NCBI GenBank assembly: GCA_963847085.1
Contig: CAWJYO010000007.1
Coordinates: 124,001 to 188,000, forward strand
Length of the DNA stretch: 64,000 nt
DNA from: Ilyomonas sp963847085
GTDB taxonomy: Bacteria > Bacteroidota > Bacteroidia > Chitinophagales > Chitinophagaceae
Direction: 5' to 3'
Under the pieces are notes generated by a model. It had not been told where the DNA came from. It did no database searches and was given only the letters and a program-made list of their open reading frames with translations. Every line of letters begins with the position of its first letter. The stretch's first letter is position 1. This document shows positions 25,687 to 35,731 of this stretch, piece after piece. Made by a program: the position numbers and the translations under genes.

Positions 25687-26115
25687 TTATTTTCCTAAAC
25701 CGATCTGCTTCATGAATGACTGGTTATCCCAAAAAAGATACTCTCCAATCATCTTCCCATCTTTCCAATGACCTATAGTACACATGCTGAGTTTAAATTT
25801 CTTTCCTGTTGGCGGAATTGTTTTACCATTCCCTATTGGCATAGGTTTAGAAAATGTGCCTTCCATTTCTCCAGTGACGCATGTCCAATCGCCTGAACCA
25901 AATTTCACAGGGTGTGCGGCAATTTTAGTATCTGGTGCAAATACGAACTAACCTTTGATCAGATCAATATGTTGCGGAAACAAGCCTGTAGATGTGGTGC
26001 CATCCGGATAATACAATTTGATATTGGGCTCATGACTGATGGCAAGCGAATCCCACATTATCTATCAAGCAAAGCCATCGAAGAAACTTTTGCATATTCT
26101 GTTATAGCTATAGCA
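25687..26115 (-). pseudogene. SnoaL-like ester cyclase pseudogene
   Basis: The 3' part is open and encodes FGSGDWTCVTGEMEGTFSKP, then CTIGHWKDGKMIGEYLFWDN, a SnoaL-like/polyketide-cyclase fold end. The preceding part, WDSLAISHEPNIKLYYPDGT and FAPDTKIAAHPVK, is in the same frame but interrupted by a TAG near 25936, and further upstream the frame is lost. With several separate lesions this is probably a real pseudogene, although sequence errors may contribute. Confidence 0.6.
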
Positions 26116-26137
26116 TAAAGACTATCTTTTAATTGTA

Positions 26138-26773
26138 CTATCCATCTGTTTCTGTTTCCTTATCTCCGAAGGAAGGAAGATTCCAACGAAAATGCAGACC
26201 TAAAAAACGTAAGCCAAAACAAATCAATATTGCACTTATTGATAAGATTTCTCGTGAATAATGTAAATAGTCTCCCACTACAACAATCGTCGCTCCCACC
26301 ATTGCTGCTGATGCGTAAATCTCTTTTTTTAAGATAACAGGAACCCGGTTAAGCAATATATCCCGGATTACGCCGCCACCCACTGCCGTAACCGTACCAA
26401 GAAGGATAGCCACTTCATAATTGTGCCCGAAGACTATTGCTTTACGTGCACCGGAAACGGCAAAAACGGACAAGCCTAAGGCATCGAACAATAACACGGG
26501 CTGATTTAAAATTTTCACCAAGCCATAGAAACCGATGCTGATAAGCGTTGCCGTAAACACCATTACTAAATAAAGCCAATCGGTTAAGCCGGCAGGCGGA
26601 ACGGCGCCAATACACAAGTCGCGGATAATGCCCCCGCCGCAGGCTACAGTAAAGGCAACGGAAAAAATACCGAATATATCCAGTCCCTTCTGCCTCGCTG
26701 CAACAGCTCCGCTAAGGGCAAATACAAATGTTCCAATCAGGTCCAGAAATGTGTAAATGTTTGTCTGGTTCAT
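26138..26773 (-). CDS. UPF0126/TRIC-type cation channel homologue
   Basis: A 211-residue protein with six to seven membrane helices formed by two repeats, each carrying the glycine-rich kink and IRD motif: CGGGIIRDL near residue 45 and VGGGVIRDI near 130. Prokaryotic UPF0126 (YadS-like) proteins are homologues of TRIC trimeric intracellular cation channels and pass potassium. It starts four bases after the amidohydrolase stop and is the second gene of that operon. Confidence 0.85.
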   Translation of the reverse strand: MNQTNIYTFLDLIGTFVFALSGAVAARQKGLDIFGIFSVAFTVACGGGIIRDLCIGAVPPAGLTDWLYLVMVFTATLISIGFYGLVKILNQPVLLFDALGLSVFAVSGARKAIVFGHNYEVAILLGTVTAVGGGVIRDILLNRVPVILKKEIYASAAMVGATIVVVGDYLHYSREILSISAILICFGLRFLGLHFRWNLPSFGDKETETDG

Positions 26774-26776
26774 TAT

Positions 26777-28049
26777 CTATCGTGCATTTAGCCAAACAGA
26801 GGCAGCCGTTATCATCGTTTCAAATCCTGTTTTTAAAGTAGGGTGCAGTACGGGTGCAAACTTGGGCGAATGATTGCTGGGAATGGTTTTGATCGCCTTG
26901 GCCTTTTTCGCTTCCAGAAAAATAGTTTTATCGGTGCCGCCCACAAACCAAAATACATAAGGAACCTTCCATTCCCGACCGAAGACGCTAAAGTCTTCAC
27001 TTGCCGATCGGCGTGGCGTTTCAAAAGAACGATCACCAAATTGCGCATCGAACGCTTCTGCAACCCTGGCGGTCGCCTGTACATCGTTCTCGGTTAAAGG
27101 ATAAAAATCAATGGTGGAAAACTCAGGTTCCTTCGGAGCATTAGAAGCCTGGCACTCGGCGCAGCAAACGCGTTTTATAGCAGCCATAACATGACTTCGT
27201 ACATCCTCATCAAATGTGCGGATGTTGAGTTTCAGCACAGCATCATCAGGGATAACATTCTCCTTCGTTCCGGCCTGCAAAGAGCCTACCGTTAGCACCG
27301 CACTATCATCCGGATCAATTTCCCGGGATACAATCGTTTGCAAACGCATAGTTGTAGCGGCAGCCATGATCACCGGATCTATCGAGTTTTGGGGTTGAGA
27401 GCCATGCGCGCCTCGACCAAATATCTTTACCTGCAGGCTATCTCCTCCAGAAAGAATAGCGCCGCTGCGGTGCCCCACGTTTCCGGCAATACCTACCATC
27501 ACATGCTGGCCCAGTATGATGTCTGGCTTGGGAAAGCGGGTTATCATGCCATCATCCATCATAGCTTTTGCCCCACGACCCACTTCTTCGCCCGGTTGAA
27601 AAACGGCAAGAACAGTACCACTCCATTGATCTTTGTGTTCTGCCAGTAACCGCGCGGTTCCCATCAACCAGGTTACATGGAAATCGTGGCCGCAGGGTAT
27701 GCGAAACACCTACTTCTCTTCCCTCTTCATCTTTGGCCTTTACCGTACTGACATAAGGCAGCCCGGTGGCTTCTGTAATAGGTAGCGCATCCATATCAGC
27801 CCGCAACATTACGGTTGGGCCGTCGCCGTTTTTCAGCAGACCCACCACACCTGTTCCGCCTATGCCGGTTGTTACCTCCCAGTTGTATTTCTTTAGGTAA
27901 CCGGCTGCAATTCCGGCTGTACGTTTTTCCTCCATGGAGAGTTCGGGATGGCTGTGAATGTCTTTGTATATACCTTCCAATTCTGGAAGCATTGCTTCGA
28001 GATCGCTGTCTATTTTGGCGTTGAACGCTTTGATTTGGGTAATTGTCAT
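26777..28049 (-). CDS. M20-family amidohydrolase, one frame break
   Basis: A metal-dependent amidohydrolase/carboxypeptidase of about 423 residues (M20D, amino-acylase or IAA-amino acid hydrolase group): DIHSHPELSMEEKRT near residue 38, the metal motif SHTCGHDFH, the Glu pair in FQPGEEVGRGAK, the dimerisation domain FGRGAHGSQP, and C-terminal ASEDFS and NHSP. It cleaves N-acyl amino acids or similar amides. As written, one extra base near 27702, just before the CGHD motif, splits the frame; removing it gives a continuous protein. The ATG at 28047-28049 is chosen because it begins the typical N-terminus. The gene is operonic with the TRIC-like gene. Confidence 0.85.
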
Positions 28050-28601
28050 GATGTTTTCTGTTTTAATTTGTCTTATTATCACCCTTAAGGACTGATGTAA
28101 ATATTGCCTATGGAAGCGGCTTTAAATTGATGCGGAGTTGAGAAAGTATTAAATGACCTAATTAAAAAGTACGACAACTTTCATACCATCTGCTGGTTAA
28201 AGTTGACATGTACAATTTCAGCATAAAACGATTTATCTTCATAAACAAATTTTGCAAAAGCGATTGATAGTGCTCTGAAATGTATGATAAGTGGCATTTC
28301 TATCTGTTAGAAGTATTTGATAAGCGTTCTATCGGAACAGTACATGAAGCAAAGATTTGAGTACCATTCCTATGGAACTGACCCACGTTTGTTTTTGCCT
28401 GATTTTTTATACACCTGCCATTCCCAACGGAACATTCCTCAAACAGCTATATGGCATACTGCATAATGGAAGAAGCACCATACATTTTACTTCGGAACAA
28501 AAAAGTCATTCAATAAGTGCGAAAAGCAATGCTTGTGTTTTTAATCGTCAGCACTTGAAAACAAATTCAAAATTCTCCTTATTGTATTTTTACAAATAAG
28601 A
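28050..28601. other. divergent intergenic region, 550 bases
   Basis: Between the leftward amidohydrolase and rightward cardiolipin synthase. It contains one exact TTTGTTTTTGC word (28388-28398) and two short sequences similar to the GTTCC/GGAAC palindromes found near 57.8-59.6 kb (around 28364-28379 and 28414-28438). A TTG about 22 bases before TATTTTTAC may be the cardiolipin synthase promoter. No gene is supported. Confidence 0.4.
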
Positions 28602-30071
28602 ATGACAGCCTTGCAGGTAATATGGCAATTTATAAAAGAATGGTACTGGATACCGGCGCTGTTGATTTATGCAGTTATCATTATCACCATCTTAAGCGAA
28701 AACCGGAATCCGAGCAAATCACTGGCCTATATTTTAGTTTTAGTTTTTCTGCCGGTTATAGGTTTAATTGTCTATTATTTTGTTGGCCGCAAACCGCTAT
28801 TTAAAAAGACAGTATTTGCAAAGAAGCGGTTAGTTGACCAGCAAAAAATGCAGCAATACTATAAGCAGCTACAGCCTGAAATGGAAGAACGATTGCTTTT
28901 GCTGGAACAACAAGTAGGAGATATGGCTTATCCCTTCCGCTACCTGTATAAGCAAAACCAATCTTTAATCAGTACCGGAAATGCGGTTACTTTATTGAAT
29001 AACGGAGAAGAAAAGTTTCCCCTCCTTTTTAAAACACTGGAAAATGCAAAATCGCATATCCATATTGAGTATTACATTTTTACTGCTGATGATGTAGGCA
29101 ATCGGGTTACAGATATACTCATTCAAAAACACAGAGAAGGCGTGGAGGTAAGAGTAATAGCAGATGATGTTGGCTCGAACCATATAAAAAATATTCCGAA
29201 GCGGTTGCGGGAAGCTGGAATTCCATTTTTGAAAACAATGCCGGTGGCATTTACTTCATTAGCCAACAGCAATTACCGCAACCATCGCAAAATTGTAATT
29301 GTAGATGGTGAGATTGGTTTTATTGGCGGTATTAACCTGGATGACCGCTACTGGAATAACGGCAAATACAAACTATACTGGCGGGATACCTCTGTAATGA
29401 TTGAAGGGCAGGCTGTAAAACTGCTGCAGGTGCAGTTTTTGTTAAGCTGGTTTTTTTCGGGAGGAAAAGACGACTTTGGCGAAGGCGAAAAGTATTTGAG
29501 AAGGCAACTGGAAAAGAAAGGCAACGCCATCGTTTCTATTGCAGCAAGCGGGCCGAGTTCGCCGCTACCCTACATCATGGAAACCATATTACTGGCTTTG
29601 GGCCAGGCAAAAAGCAGCATCCGCATTTGCACACCTTATTTTGTGCCAACCGATCAACTTACCTCGGTACTGGTGATAGCTGCTGCAAATGGTATTGAAG
29701 TAGAATTAATACTTCCTAAAAAATCAGATTCTTTTATTGTTCAGCATGCATCATTTTCTTTTATCAAACCCTTGCTGGAAAGGGGAGTGCGGGTTTATCT
29801 TTATGAAAAGGGTTTTATTCATGCCAAGACTATTTCTATTGATAAAAGACTGGCTTTTATAGGTACGGTGAATATGGACACCCGAAGCTTTTTTCTTAAT
29901 TTTGAGATTACTTCCGTTATTCATGAACTTACATTATGCGAAGCCCTTGAAAACAGCTTTGAACAGGACAAGCAAAGCAGCCGGTTAGTTACCCTGAAAC
30001 AATGGGTAAGCCGTCCGGTGGTTCAACGAGGGTTTGATTCGATATGCCGGTTAATAGCACCGTTATTGTAA
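28602..30071 (+). CDS. cls: cardiolipin synthase
   Basis: A 489-residue phospholipase D superfamily enzyme that makes cardiolipin from two phosphatidylglycerols. Two N-terminal membrane helices (residues 13-60) are followed by two HKD motifs: HRKIVIVDGEIGFIGG near residue 230 and HAKTISIDKRLAFIGT near 408, each with the following Asp and Gly. Length and architecture match ClsA-type enzymes. Monocistronic, with hairpins downstream. Confidence 0.93.
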   Translation: MTALQVIWQFIKEWYWIPALLIYAVIIITILSENRNPSKSLAYILVLVFLPVIGLIVYYFVGRKPLFKKTVFAKKRLVDQQKMQQYYKQLQPEMEERLLLLEQQVGDMAYPFRYLYKQNQSLISTGNAVTLLNNGEEKFPLLFKTLENAKSHIHIEYYIFTADDVGNRVTDILIQKHREGVEVRVIADDVGSNHIKNIPKRLREAGIPFLKTMPVAFTSLANSNYRNHRKIVIVDGEIGFIGGINLDDRYWNNGKYKLYWRDTSVMIEGQAVKLLQVQFLLSWFFSGGKDDFGEGEKYLRRQLEKKGNAIVSIAASGPSSPLPYIMETILLALGQAKSSIRICTPYFVPTDQLTSVLVIAAANGIEVELILPKKSDSFIVQHASFSFIKPLLERGVRVYLYEKGFIHAKTISIDKRLAFIGTVNMDTRSFFLNFEITSVIHELTLCEALENSFEQDKQSSRLVTLKQWVSRPVVQRGFDSICRLIAPLL

Positions 30072-30190
30072 TTGGTACGAATGAATCAATATCACCGGTT
30101 CGGCATAAACATTAAAAAGCAGGTAACACGGATGATGATTTCTATAAAACTGTCCGGATAAATAAGCAATATGGCTTACTAATAAATCAT

Positions 30191-30303
30191 CAAAAACAAA
30201 AGCGGGTTTGGTAAGAACCAGCTTTTGTTTTTGCCCAAAAAATGCAATGATTCAGTTGGTGTAATCAATAAACGCCGGCAGGGTTTTGAACCCTGTCAGC
30301 GTT
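30191..30303. terminator. two hairpins between convergent cls and receptor genes
   Basis: First hairpin: CAAAAACAAAAGC (30191-30203) pairs perfectly with 30221-30233, which is A-rich before and T-rich after, suitable as a terminator for cls. Second: AACGCCGGCAGGGTT (30271-30285) pairs with 30289-30303 with two mismatches. Together they lie in the 328-base gap between the convergent genes, which holds no gene. Confidence 0.6.
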
Positions 30304-30399
30304 GTAAGTGAAATTATACCCTCGCTATCTGCAATGCTTTCCCAGCTAGCTTTCCATCAATCATAATTCTAAAATCACAAATAATAAATCACATATTTT

Positions 30400-32982
30400 T
30401 TACATCACCTGTTGTGTAGCATCGGCACCGGCTTCTTGTTTGGTTTTGCGCTTGCTGTTAAAATCCATTTTGCCAAAACGGTAAGAGAAATTCAACCGAA
30501 CGGTTTGCGGATTGTTCAGGCGATAATAATCCTGGTAAAAGAAATCGCTTTGCGAAATCTGCTCGTTATAGCGGGTTTTGAAAATATCATTTACGCTTAA
30601 GGTTACAGAAGCTTTTTGTCCTTTCAGGAAGCTTTTTCTTATCGCTAAATCAGCACCCCAAAATGGCTTGATATAACCTTGCGAAGAACTTTGCGCCTGC
30701 ATACCGGGAGGTCCTTGCTGGTTTTGAGCCTGCGTTACCGGCAGGTTGGATTTGCTTTGATAATCGGCAGATAACTGTATCACAAAATTGCCGGGCAATT
30801 TAAAGTTGTTGTTCCATTTGCCAAACCAGCTAAGGATAGCGGCTTGTGAAGTCGTATTCAAATTGCTGGTGTTGATTTTTGATCTGTACAAATTTAAGTT
30901 TGTTGTCATATCCCACCATTTGGCAATGCTGTTTACCGAGGTTAGTTCGGCGCCATAATTATAGCTGGAAGCAGCATTTACATAGGTGTTAATCAGGTAC
31001 AACTTTCCAGCGGTATTGTATGTAGAATCGAGATAACGAGTGATTAAATTATCAGTGTGTTTGTAATAAACAGAAGCCAGTAAAGTGTTTCCTCCTTTAA
31101 AGTTTTTTGAATAAGAAAACTCGAACGAATTGGTGAATTCCGGAACGAGGTTCGGATTGCCGCGTGTAATGTTTGATAAGTCGGTTGAATCGGTATAAGG
31201 AATCAACTGAAAGAAGTTCGGGCGGTTTACACGTCTCGAAAAATTCAACTGCAATTCCTGGTCTTTATTCAGTTTCTGACTTAAGAAAACCGATGGAAAC
31301 AAACTGATGGGATAATTGTTTGAAAACTCCTGACCTGTGTTGGTTACATCACCTTTGTAACCGCTGCTTTCGGCACGCAAACCAATTTGGTAGCCAAATT
31401 TTTTGATGCTGCTGGTAAAACTGGCATAAGCCGCATACACGTTGTCATTGCTTTTGTAATTGTTGGTTGCCGAAGGAATTTTTACAAATCCACCGGTTGA
31501 ATCGCCGTTGTAATTGTTTGTGTTGTTGGTAAGGCTATGAAACTGGGCACGCAAACCAGCTTCCAGCTTGCTGTTTTTCGACAGCGGATTTACATAATCG
31601 GTTTGCACCGTAAGAAAGTTTATATTTCCATCAGACAATTGCTGTTGCAACAAGTTGCCGGTGTACGCATTATTATTTGCATAATAGTTTGTGGTGTATA
31701 ACGAATTAGAAGTGTGCGTACCTGTAAAGAAGTTGCCATCTGCTGTTAGCTGTTCGCCTTCCTTTTTAAAATTGTGAATCATGCCGCCCTGCAAGCCATA
31801 CGCATCAAAGGTTCTGCCGCCGGTTGTATAACGGTCGTTGTAGTTCATCAGCTTTGCATTATCAGCAAGGCTATCACTGTTGATGGTTGAGTTTTGTTTG
31901 AAACTTCCATGAACATGAACGCCTGATAACGACAGTGTGGTTCTGCTGGTTACATTATAATCCAAGCCTAATCTGCCAAAAACAAACGTACCGTTCGATT
32001 TATCTAAATTATTTTGAAACACATGTGAGGCGTCGTCGCCATACGTATAACGGTCGGTGGTGCCGGTAGCGCGGCTTACGTTGTGGTTGGCCATTACCGA
32101 AGCAGTAAGGTTGAGTTTGTTTTTGCGGATATTAAAATTGCCACCCGTATTGAATCCGCCACGACTATCAGCGCCAGCCATCACCATGCCGTTGTAACCC
32201 GATTTTTTATTCTTTTTTAGAACAATGTTTAAGATGCCCGCATTGCCGCCGCTCGCATCATATTTTGCCGAAGGGTTGGTAATCACTTCAACGCTTTGAA
32301 TGGCGTCGGCCGGTATCTGATCTAACGTTAGCGTTGTAGGTCTGCCATCAATATACAATTGTGGTGTAGCGTTTCGCATCTTCACATTGCCATCAATATC
32401 AACCTGTACCGAAGGCACATTGCGCATTACATCTACTGCCGTTCCACCTTCCGTAACAATGTTTTTTTCTACGTTAAAAGTTTTCTTGTCAATGTCCATC
32501 TTCAGCGTTGGCGTGGTAGCAACAACAGTTACGCTCTGCAGTTGGGCAGCATCGCCAGTGAGTTGTATGTTGCCCAGATTTTTGTCGAACGAAGGCATGG
32601 ATGGCATTCCGCCTGACGAAGGTTGTTGCATTTTAGAAGGATCGAGAAACACCACTTTTTGCTCTGTTTCTTTAAAGCCGGTGGCTGAAATTTTTATTTT
32701 CACTCCCATCAGCGGCAATTCTTCAACGTCGAATTCGCCTTTGTTGTTGGTAGTAAGACCTTTTATCAAAATGTCTCTCGCCTTTTTTGTTGTCGTGTCG
32801 AATTTGGTTTGTAAAATCAGCACCGACGCACCGGCTACCGGCTTGCTGGTACTGTCAATGATTTTTCCTGTAAGATGCCCGAGGTTAGGCATTTGTTTCG
32901 TGCTCGCTCCGCCGCCCGGAAACTGGGCGAACAAACCTGCGCAAAACAAAAGGGTAATGGTTGTGAGTAGGAACCGCTTCAT
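30400..32982 (-). CDS. outer-membrane beta-barrel receptor, TonB-dependent-like
   Basis: An 860-residue outer membrane protein. Signal peptide (1-19), a carboxypeptidase-regulatory-like beta-sandwich (35-120, LTGKIIDSTSKPVAGASVLI), a plug-like domain (165-265, TPQLYIDGRPTTLTLDQIPA, SVEVITNPSAKYDASGGNAG) and a long barrel ending in an aromatic-type terminal strand with a short hydrophilic tail. This is the outer-membrane beta-barrel family (PF14905) related to TonB-dependent receptors but usually without a SusD partner; none is present. The substrate is unknown. A TAGTTTTG box lies 17 bases upstream of the ATG. Confidence 0.88.
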   Translation of the reverse strand: MKRFLLTTITLLFCAGLFAQFPGGGASTKQMPNLGHLTGKIIDSTSKPVAGASVLILQTKFDTTTKKARDILIKGLTTNNKGEFDVEELPLMGVKIKISATGFKETEQKVVFLDPSKMQQPSSGGMPSMPSFDKNLGNIQLTGDAAQLQSVTVVATTPTLKMDIDKKTFNVEKNIVTEGGTAVDVMRNVPSVQVDIDGNVKMRNATPQLYIDGRPTTLTLDQIPADAIQSVEVITNPSAKYDASGGNAGILNIVLKKNKKSGYNGMVMAGADSRGGFNTGGNFNIRKNKLNLTASVMANHNVSRATGTTDRYTYGDDASHVFQNNLDKSNGTFVFGRLGLDYNVTSRTTLSLSGVHVHGSFKQNSTINSDSLADNAKLMNYNDRYTTGGRTFDAYGLQGGMIHNFKKEGEQLTADGNFFTGTHTSNSLYTTNYYANNNAYTGNLLQQQLSDGNINFLTVQTDYVNPLSKNSKLEAGLRAQFHSLTNNTNNYNGDSTGGFVKIPSATNNYKSNDNVYAAYASFTSSIKKFGYQIGLRAESSGYKGDVTNTGQEFSNNYPISLFPSVFLSQKLNKDQELQLNFSRRVNRPNFFQLIPYTDSTDLSNITRGNPNLVPEFTNSFEFSYSKNFKGGNTLLASVYYKHTDNLITRYLDSTYNTAGKLYLINTYVNAASSYNYGAELTSVNSIAKWWDMTTNLNLYRSKINTSNLNTTSQAAILSWFGKWNNNFKLPGNFVIQLSADYQSKSNLPVTQAQNQQGPPGMQAQSSSQGYIKPFWGADLAIRKSFLKGQKASVTLSVNDIFKTRYNEQISQSDFFYQDYYRLNNPQTVRLNFSYRFGKMDFNSKRKTKQEAGADATQQVM

Positions 32983-32999
32983 AAAAATGATTTATGAGG

Positions 33000-33007
33000 C
33001 AAAACTA
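33000..33007 (-). promoter_or_regulatory. -7 box of the receptor gene
   Basis: TAGTTTTG followed by CC, matching TAnnTTTG, 17 bases before the ATG at 32982. The rest of the 296-base gap to the next gene holds nothing recognisable. Confidence 0.5.
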
Positions 33008-33278
33008 TTTGTGTGAAGAAGATTGAGTCCTGCAAATGATACGAGTGCCGGAAATGTTGCGACAAAAAAGGGGAGTTGTGGTTTGTGAGTGGATGGTTTT
33101 ATCAATGAACTAAAATCAGATACTGTTCCATTGGAGCGGAATTATTATTCCCCTTTTGTTTTTACCCATATTTTATTCTTTGTTAAATAGTACAGAAATA
33201 ACTTTTATGAAGTATTTCTTCAACTTGCAGAAAGGTTATGTTATGAACAGGCAGACCTTATTTGAAACATCTTATTTT

Positions 33279-33719
33279 TCATCGTTCTGCATATCTTTTG
33301 AATTCCTCAAAACTTTCAGGCATTCTTTTTTTAAAGCCTTTTACAATTTGGCTTTTCAGCAATTTTCCCAAGCCTATGGGTTGGAGAAAAATAGTTTGTG
33401 TAAATTTTGTTTTACCATTGATATTTTCCACTTTGTAATTGTGCCTGAACTCTCCCAGATAGATTAGGTTAAACAATGTAAGCTTTGAATAATGAGTAAA
33501 TTCATGGTCGGCAATTACATTTTCAAAAATGACAGTTGCTTTGCCGGAACCTTTAAATTTTCCGGTCATAACGGTTCCGTTTCTGATTTTACCTTTTGGC
33601 TCATGAGTCGCTTCTAAGTAAAGTGTATTCCATTGTAGCTGCTCTTGCGGATTGACTAATTTTTCAAATACTTGATGTGCCGGTGCATTTACGAGCGTAT
33701 CGCCCTTAAGTGTTATCAT
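33279..33719 (-). CDS. SRPBCC (START-like) domain protein
   Basis: A 146-residue protein with the polyketide cyclase/SRPBCC fold: an N-terminal strand with APAHQVFEKLVNPQEQLQWN, central strands and a long C-terminal helix KSQIVKGFKKRMPESFEEFK. Such proteins bind hydrophobic ligands in a deep cavity; no specific function can be given. It follows the GH59 gene by about 15 bases in the same direction and may be co-transcribed, although its subject is unrelated. Confidence 0.75.
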   Translation of the reverse strand: MITLKGDTLVNAPAHQVFEKLVNPQEQLQWNTLYLEATHEPKGKIRNGTVMTGKFKGSGKATVIFENVIADHEFTHYSKLTLFNLIYLGEFRHNYKVENINGKTKFTQTIFLQPIGLGKLLKSQIVKGFKKRMPESFEEFKRYAER

Positions 33720-33733
33720 TTCTGGTGTTGTTT

Positions 33734-35723
33734 TTAAAACTTCTTTGAAAAACTCTCTGCCTTTGTAAAGTGTATTGTTGTTTTTGCCCCTTTTTTTACT
33801 GAAAAGTTATCAAACAAATTCTGATCATAACTGCTACCCAACCCACACAGGCCATGAGTAAATTTTGAATTTAATACGCTTACAATTTGTTGTTGATCAA
33901 TAAAAGCGGTTATTTGGTTCCTGTACATTGTAAGTTTTAGAGTAACCCATTTGTTCTTGTTTGTTTTTTACTGATCCTTTACAAACGATAGAATCTGAAA
34001 CCAATAATTGCCAGTTGCCTGATGAATATAATTTCAACCAATAAGCTTCAGGTGCCTGGTGCGAACGATGTAGTTCCAATGCACGGCCTATTACAGCGCC
34101 ATAACTCATTGTATCTTTCATTAGAAATACATTTACACTCACTGTATAATTCTTCCAGCTTGTATCTCCCATAACTGTTTCAACAAGGGAACTGTCTCCT
34201 TCCCATTCATTTCCCGGTTTCGTAATGGTTTGTTTTAGGCATTTATTTGAAGAATGTATGTCTTTCGATATTTCAAAAGCACCTGCCTGGTCAGAAAAGT
34301 ATTTGGGGGAAGTGCCAACAACTTCTGAATTAAAATCGTTATAAAAAGGCAGAGAAAATGGTTCTTCAACCGGAATATTTTTGTAACTACCTTTTGATTG
34401 TCCTTGAGTTGTGGTGATTGAATAAAGCGAATTGGTATCTAATGTAATTGAAATTGCATTTTTATGGACCGTTAACTGAGTGATTTTTTTAAATTCTTCC
34501 CTATTCACTTTTGACTTCCAAACAAACAGATTCTTTTTATTAAAATAAGCAGGCAGCCTGATAGTAATAGGTTGCAGCGACTTTGCATCCATTGTTTCAA
34601 TAATCAAACTCAAATCAGTTCCGGCTTTCTTCGGAGATTGTAAAGCAACATAACTACCTTCTTTAAGATAGCCGCAACCATCATCAAGGTATTGCCAGCC
34701 GGGTTGCACAAATTGAGTAGTATGCGCAAAAGCCCAAATGGCAGGCTGAACCTCGTAACTTCCAGACCAGGGAGTATTTGCTTTCATCATTCCAGAGTTG
34801 GGTAGCGCCAGATTATCATAATAAGAAGTTATCAAACTCCAGGTAATACTTTTGGTCATTCTACCCTCAATGTAGTTGCGGTTAAACATTTTAGCCAGGT
34901 ACTTAAATCCTTCCCAATCTCCCCGCCATGGTCCTCCTTCGCTATCCCAAAGAGGCAATCCTGTCTGTTTTGCATTATCAGAACTATTGTATTCTTTGTC
35001 TTTTTCGGGATAATGGTCTCCAATAATAGCAACGGCATTTTTAAGTGCCGAATCTTTTACAATGTCATCGGCGATTTTCCATTGATCATTACAGCAAAGA
35101 TCAGCAGCTACTATTTTTACCATAGAAAGCCCGCTTGTGTCGAGAGCCGAACGCAGCTTTTTAATCCATTTGACATCACACATTCTTTCGTTGTGAATCC
35201 CTGTATAATTGATCTCTAAAGCATGATATTCTTTTGCACCTTTGATAAATGAAATAATATAATTGATATTATCGTCAGAGTAGAATTGATGGTTGCCAAC
35301 CCATCCTGGTAAGCCCCATTCCAAACAATCCAGCATAATATGCGGATTTCGTTTTTTTGCTTCCTGCATCAGCCACCATTCATATCCACGTTCATAAAAT
35401 GATTGTTGAGGATATAACATCTCTTGTCTTGTTCTTGCATGGCTGGGTTCAGCGCCACAAGTAGAATTTATATCTCCGCCAATTTCAACTTTCAAGTGTT
35501 GCAAACTGGCGCCAAACATGGGTTTGAAAAGCATATCCAGTATTTGACCTCTATATGGTTCAGGATAGTCTATTAATAATCGACTCGAAGCACCTGCGCT
35601 CAACGAACCCAAACCCTCAAAAATTCTTCCTTTACTATTCAAATGAATTGTAATCTCCTGCTGACCCAAAGTAGTTACAGTAAAAAAGAAAAGGATCAGT
35701 ACCGCGAATAGAATAACTCTCAT
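33734..35723 (-). CDS. GH59 galactocerebrosidase-like glycosidase, frame break near the 3' end
   Basis: A secreted glycosidase that closely follows animal galactocerebrosidase (GALC): signal peptide (1-20), EGLGSLSAGASSRLLIDYPE, FGASLQHLKVEIGGD, RGYEWWLMQEAKKRNP, acid/base Glu179 in GIHNERM and nucleophile Glu262 in PLWDSEGGP, then the beta-sandwich and a lectin-like C-terminal domain. GH59 enzymes remove beta-galactose from galactosylceramide and related compounds. The frame as written stops at 33897; the true C-terminus (NQITAFIDQQQIVSVLNSKF and onward, stop at 33734) is in another frame, consistent with one extra base near 33930. The ATG lies 8 bases after the GH29 stop, so the two are one operon facing the AraC gene. 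Confidence 0.88.
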
Positions 35724-35731
35724 TAATTCCT

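Noticed and set aside
28357..28599. Open frame of 80 codons upstream of cls
   Set aside because: It spans repeat-like sequence and a TTTGTTTTTGC word, has no recognisable similarity and ends just before cls.
32387..33016. Open frame of 209 codons on the plus strand
   Set aside because: It lies antisense to the signal peptide and N-terminal domains of the well-supported receptor gene.
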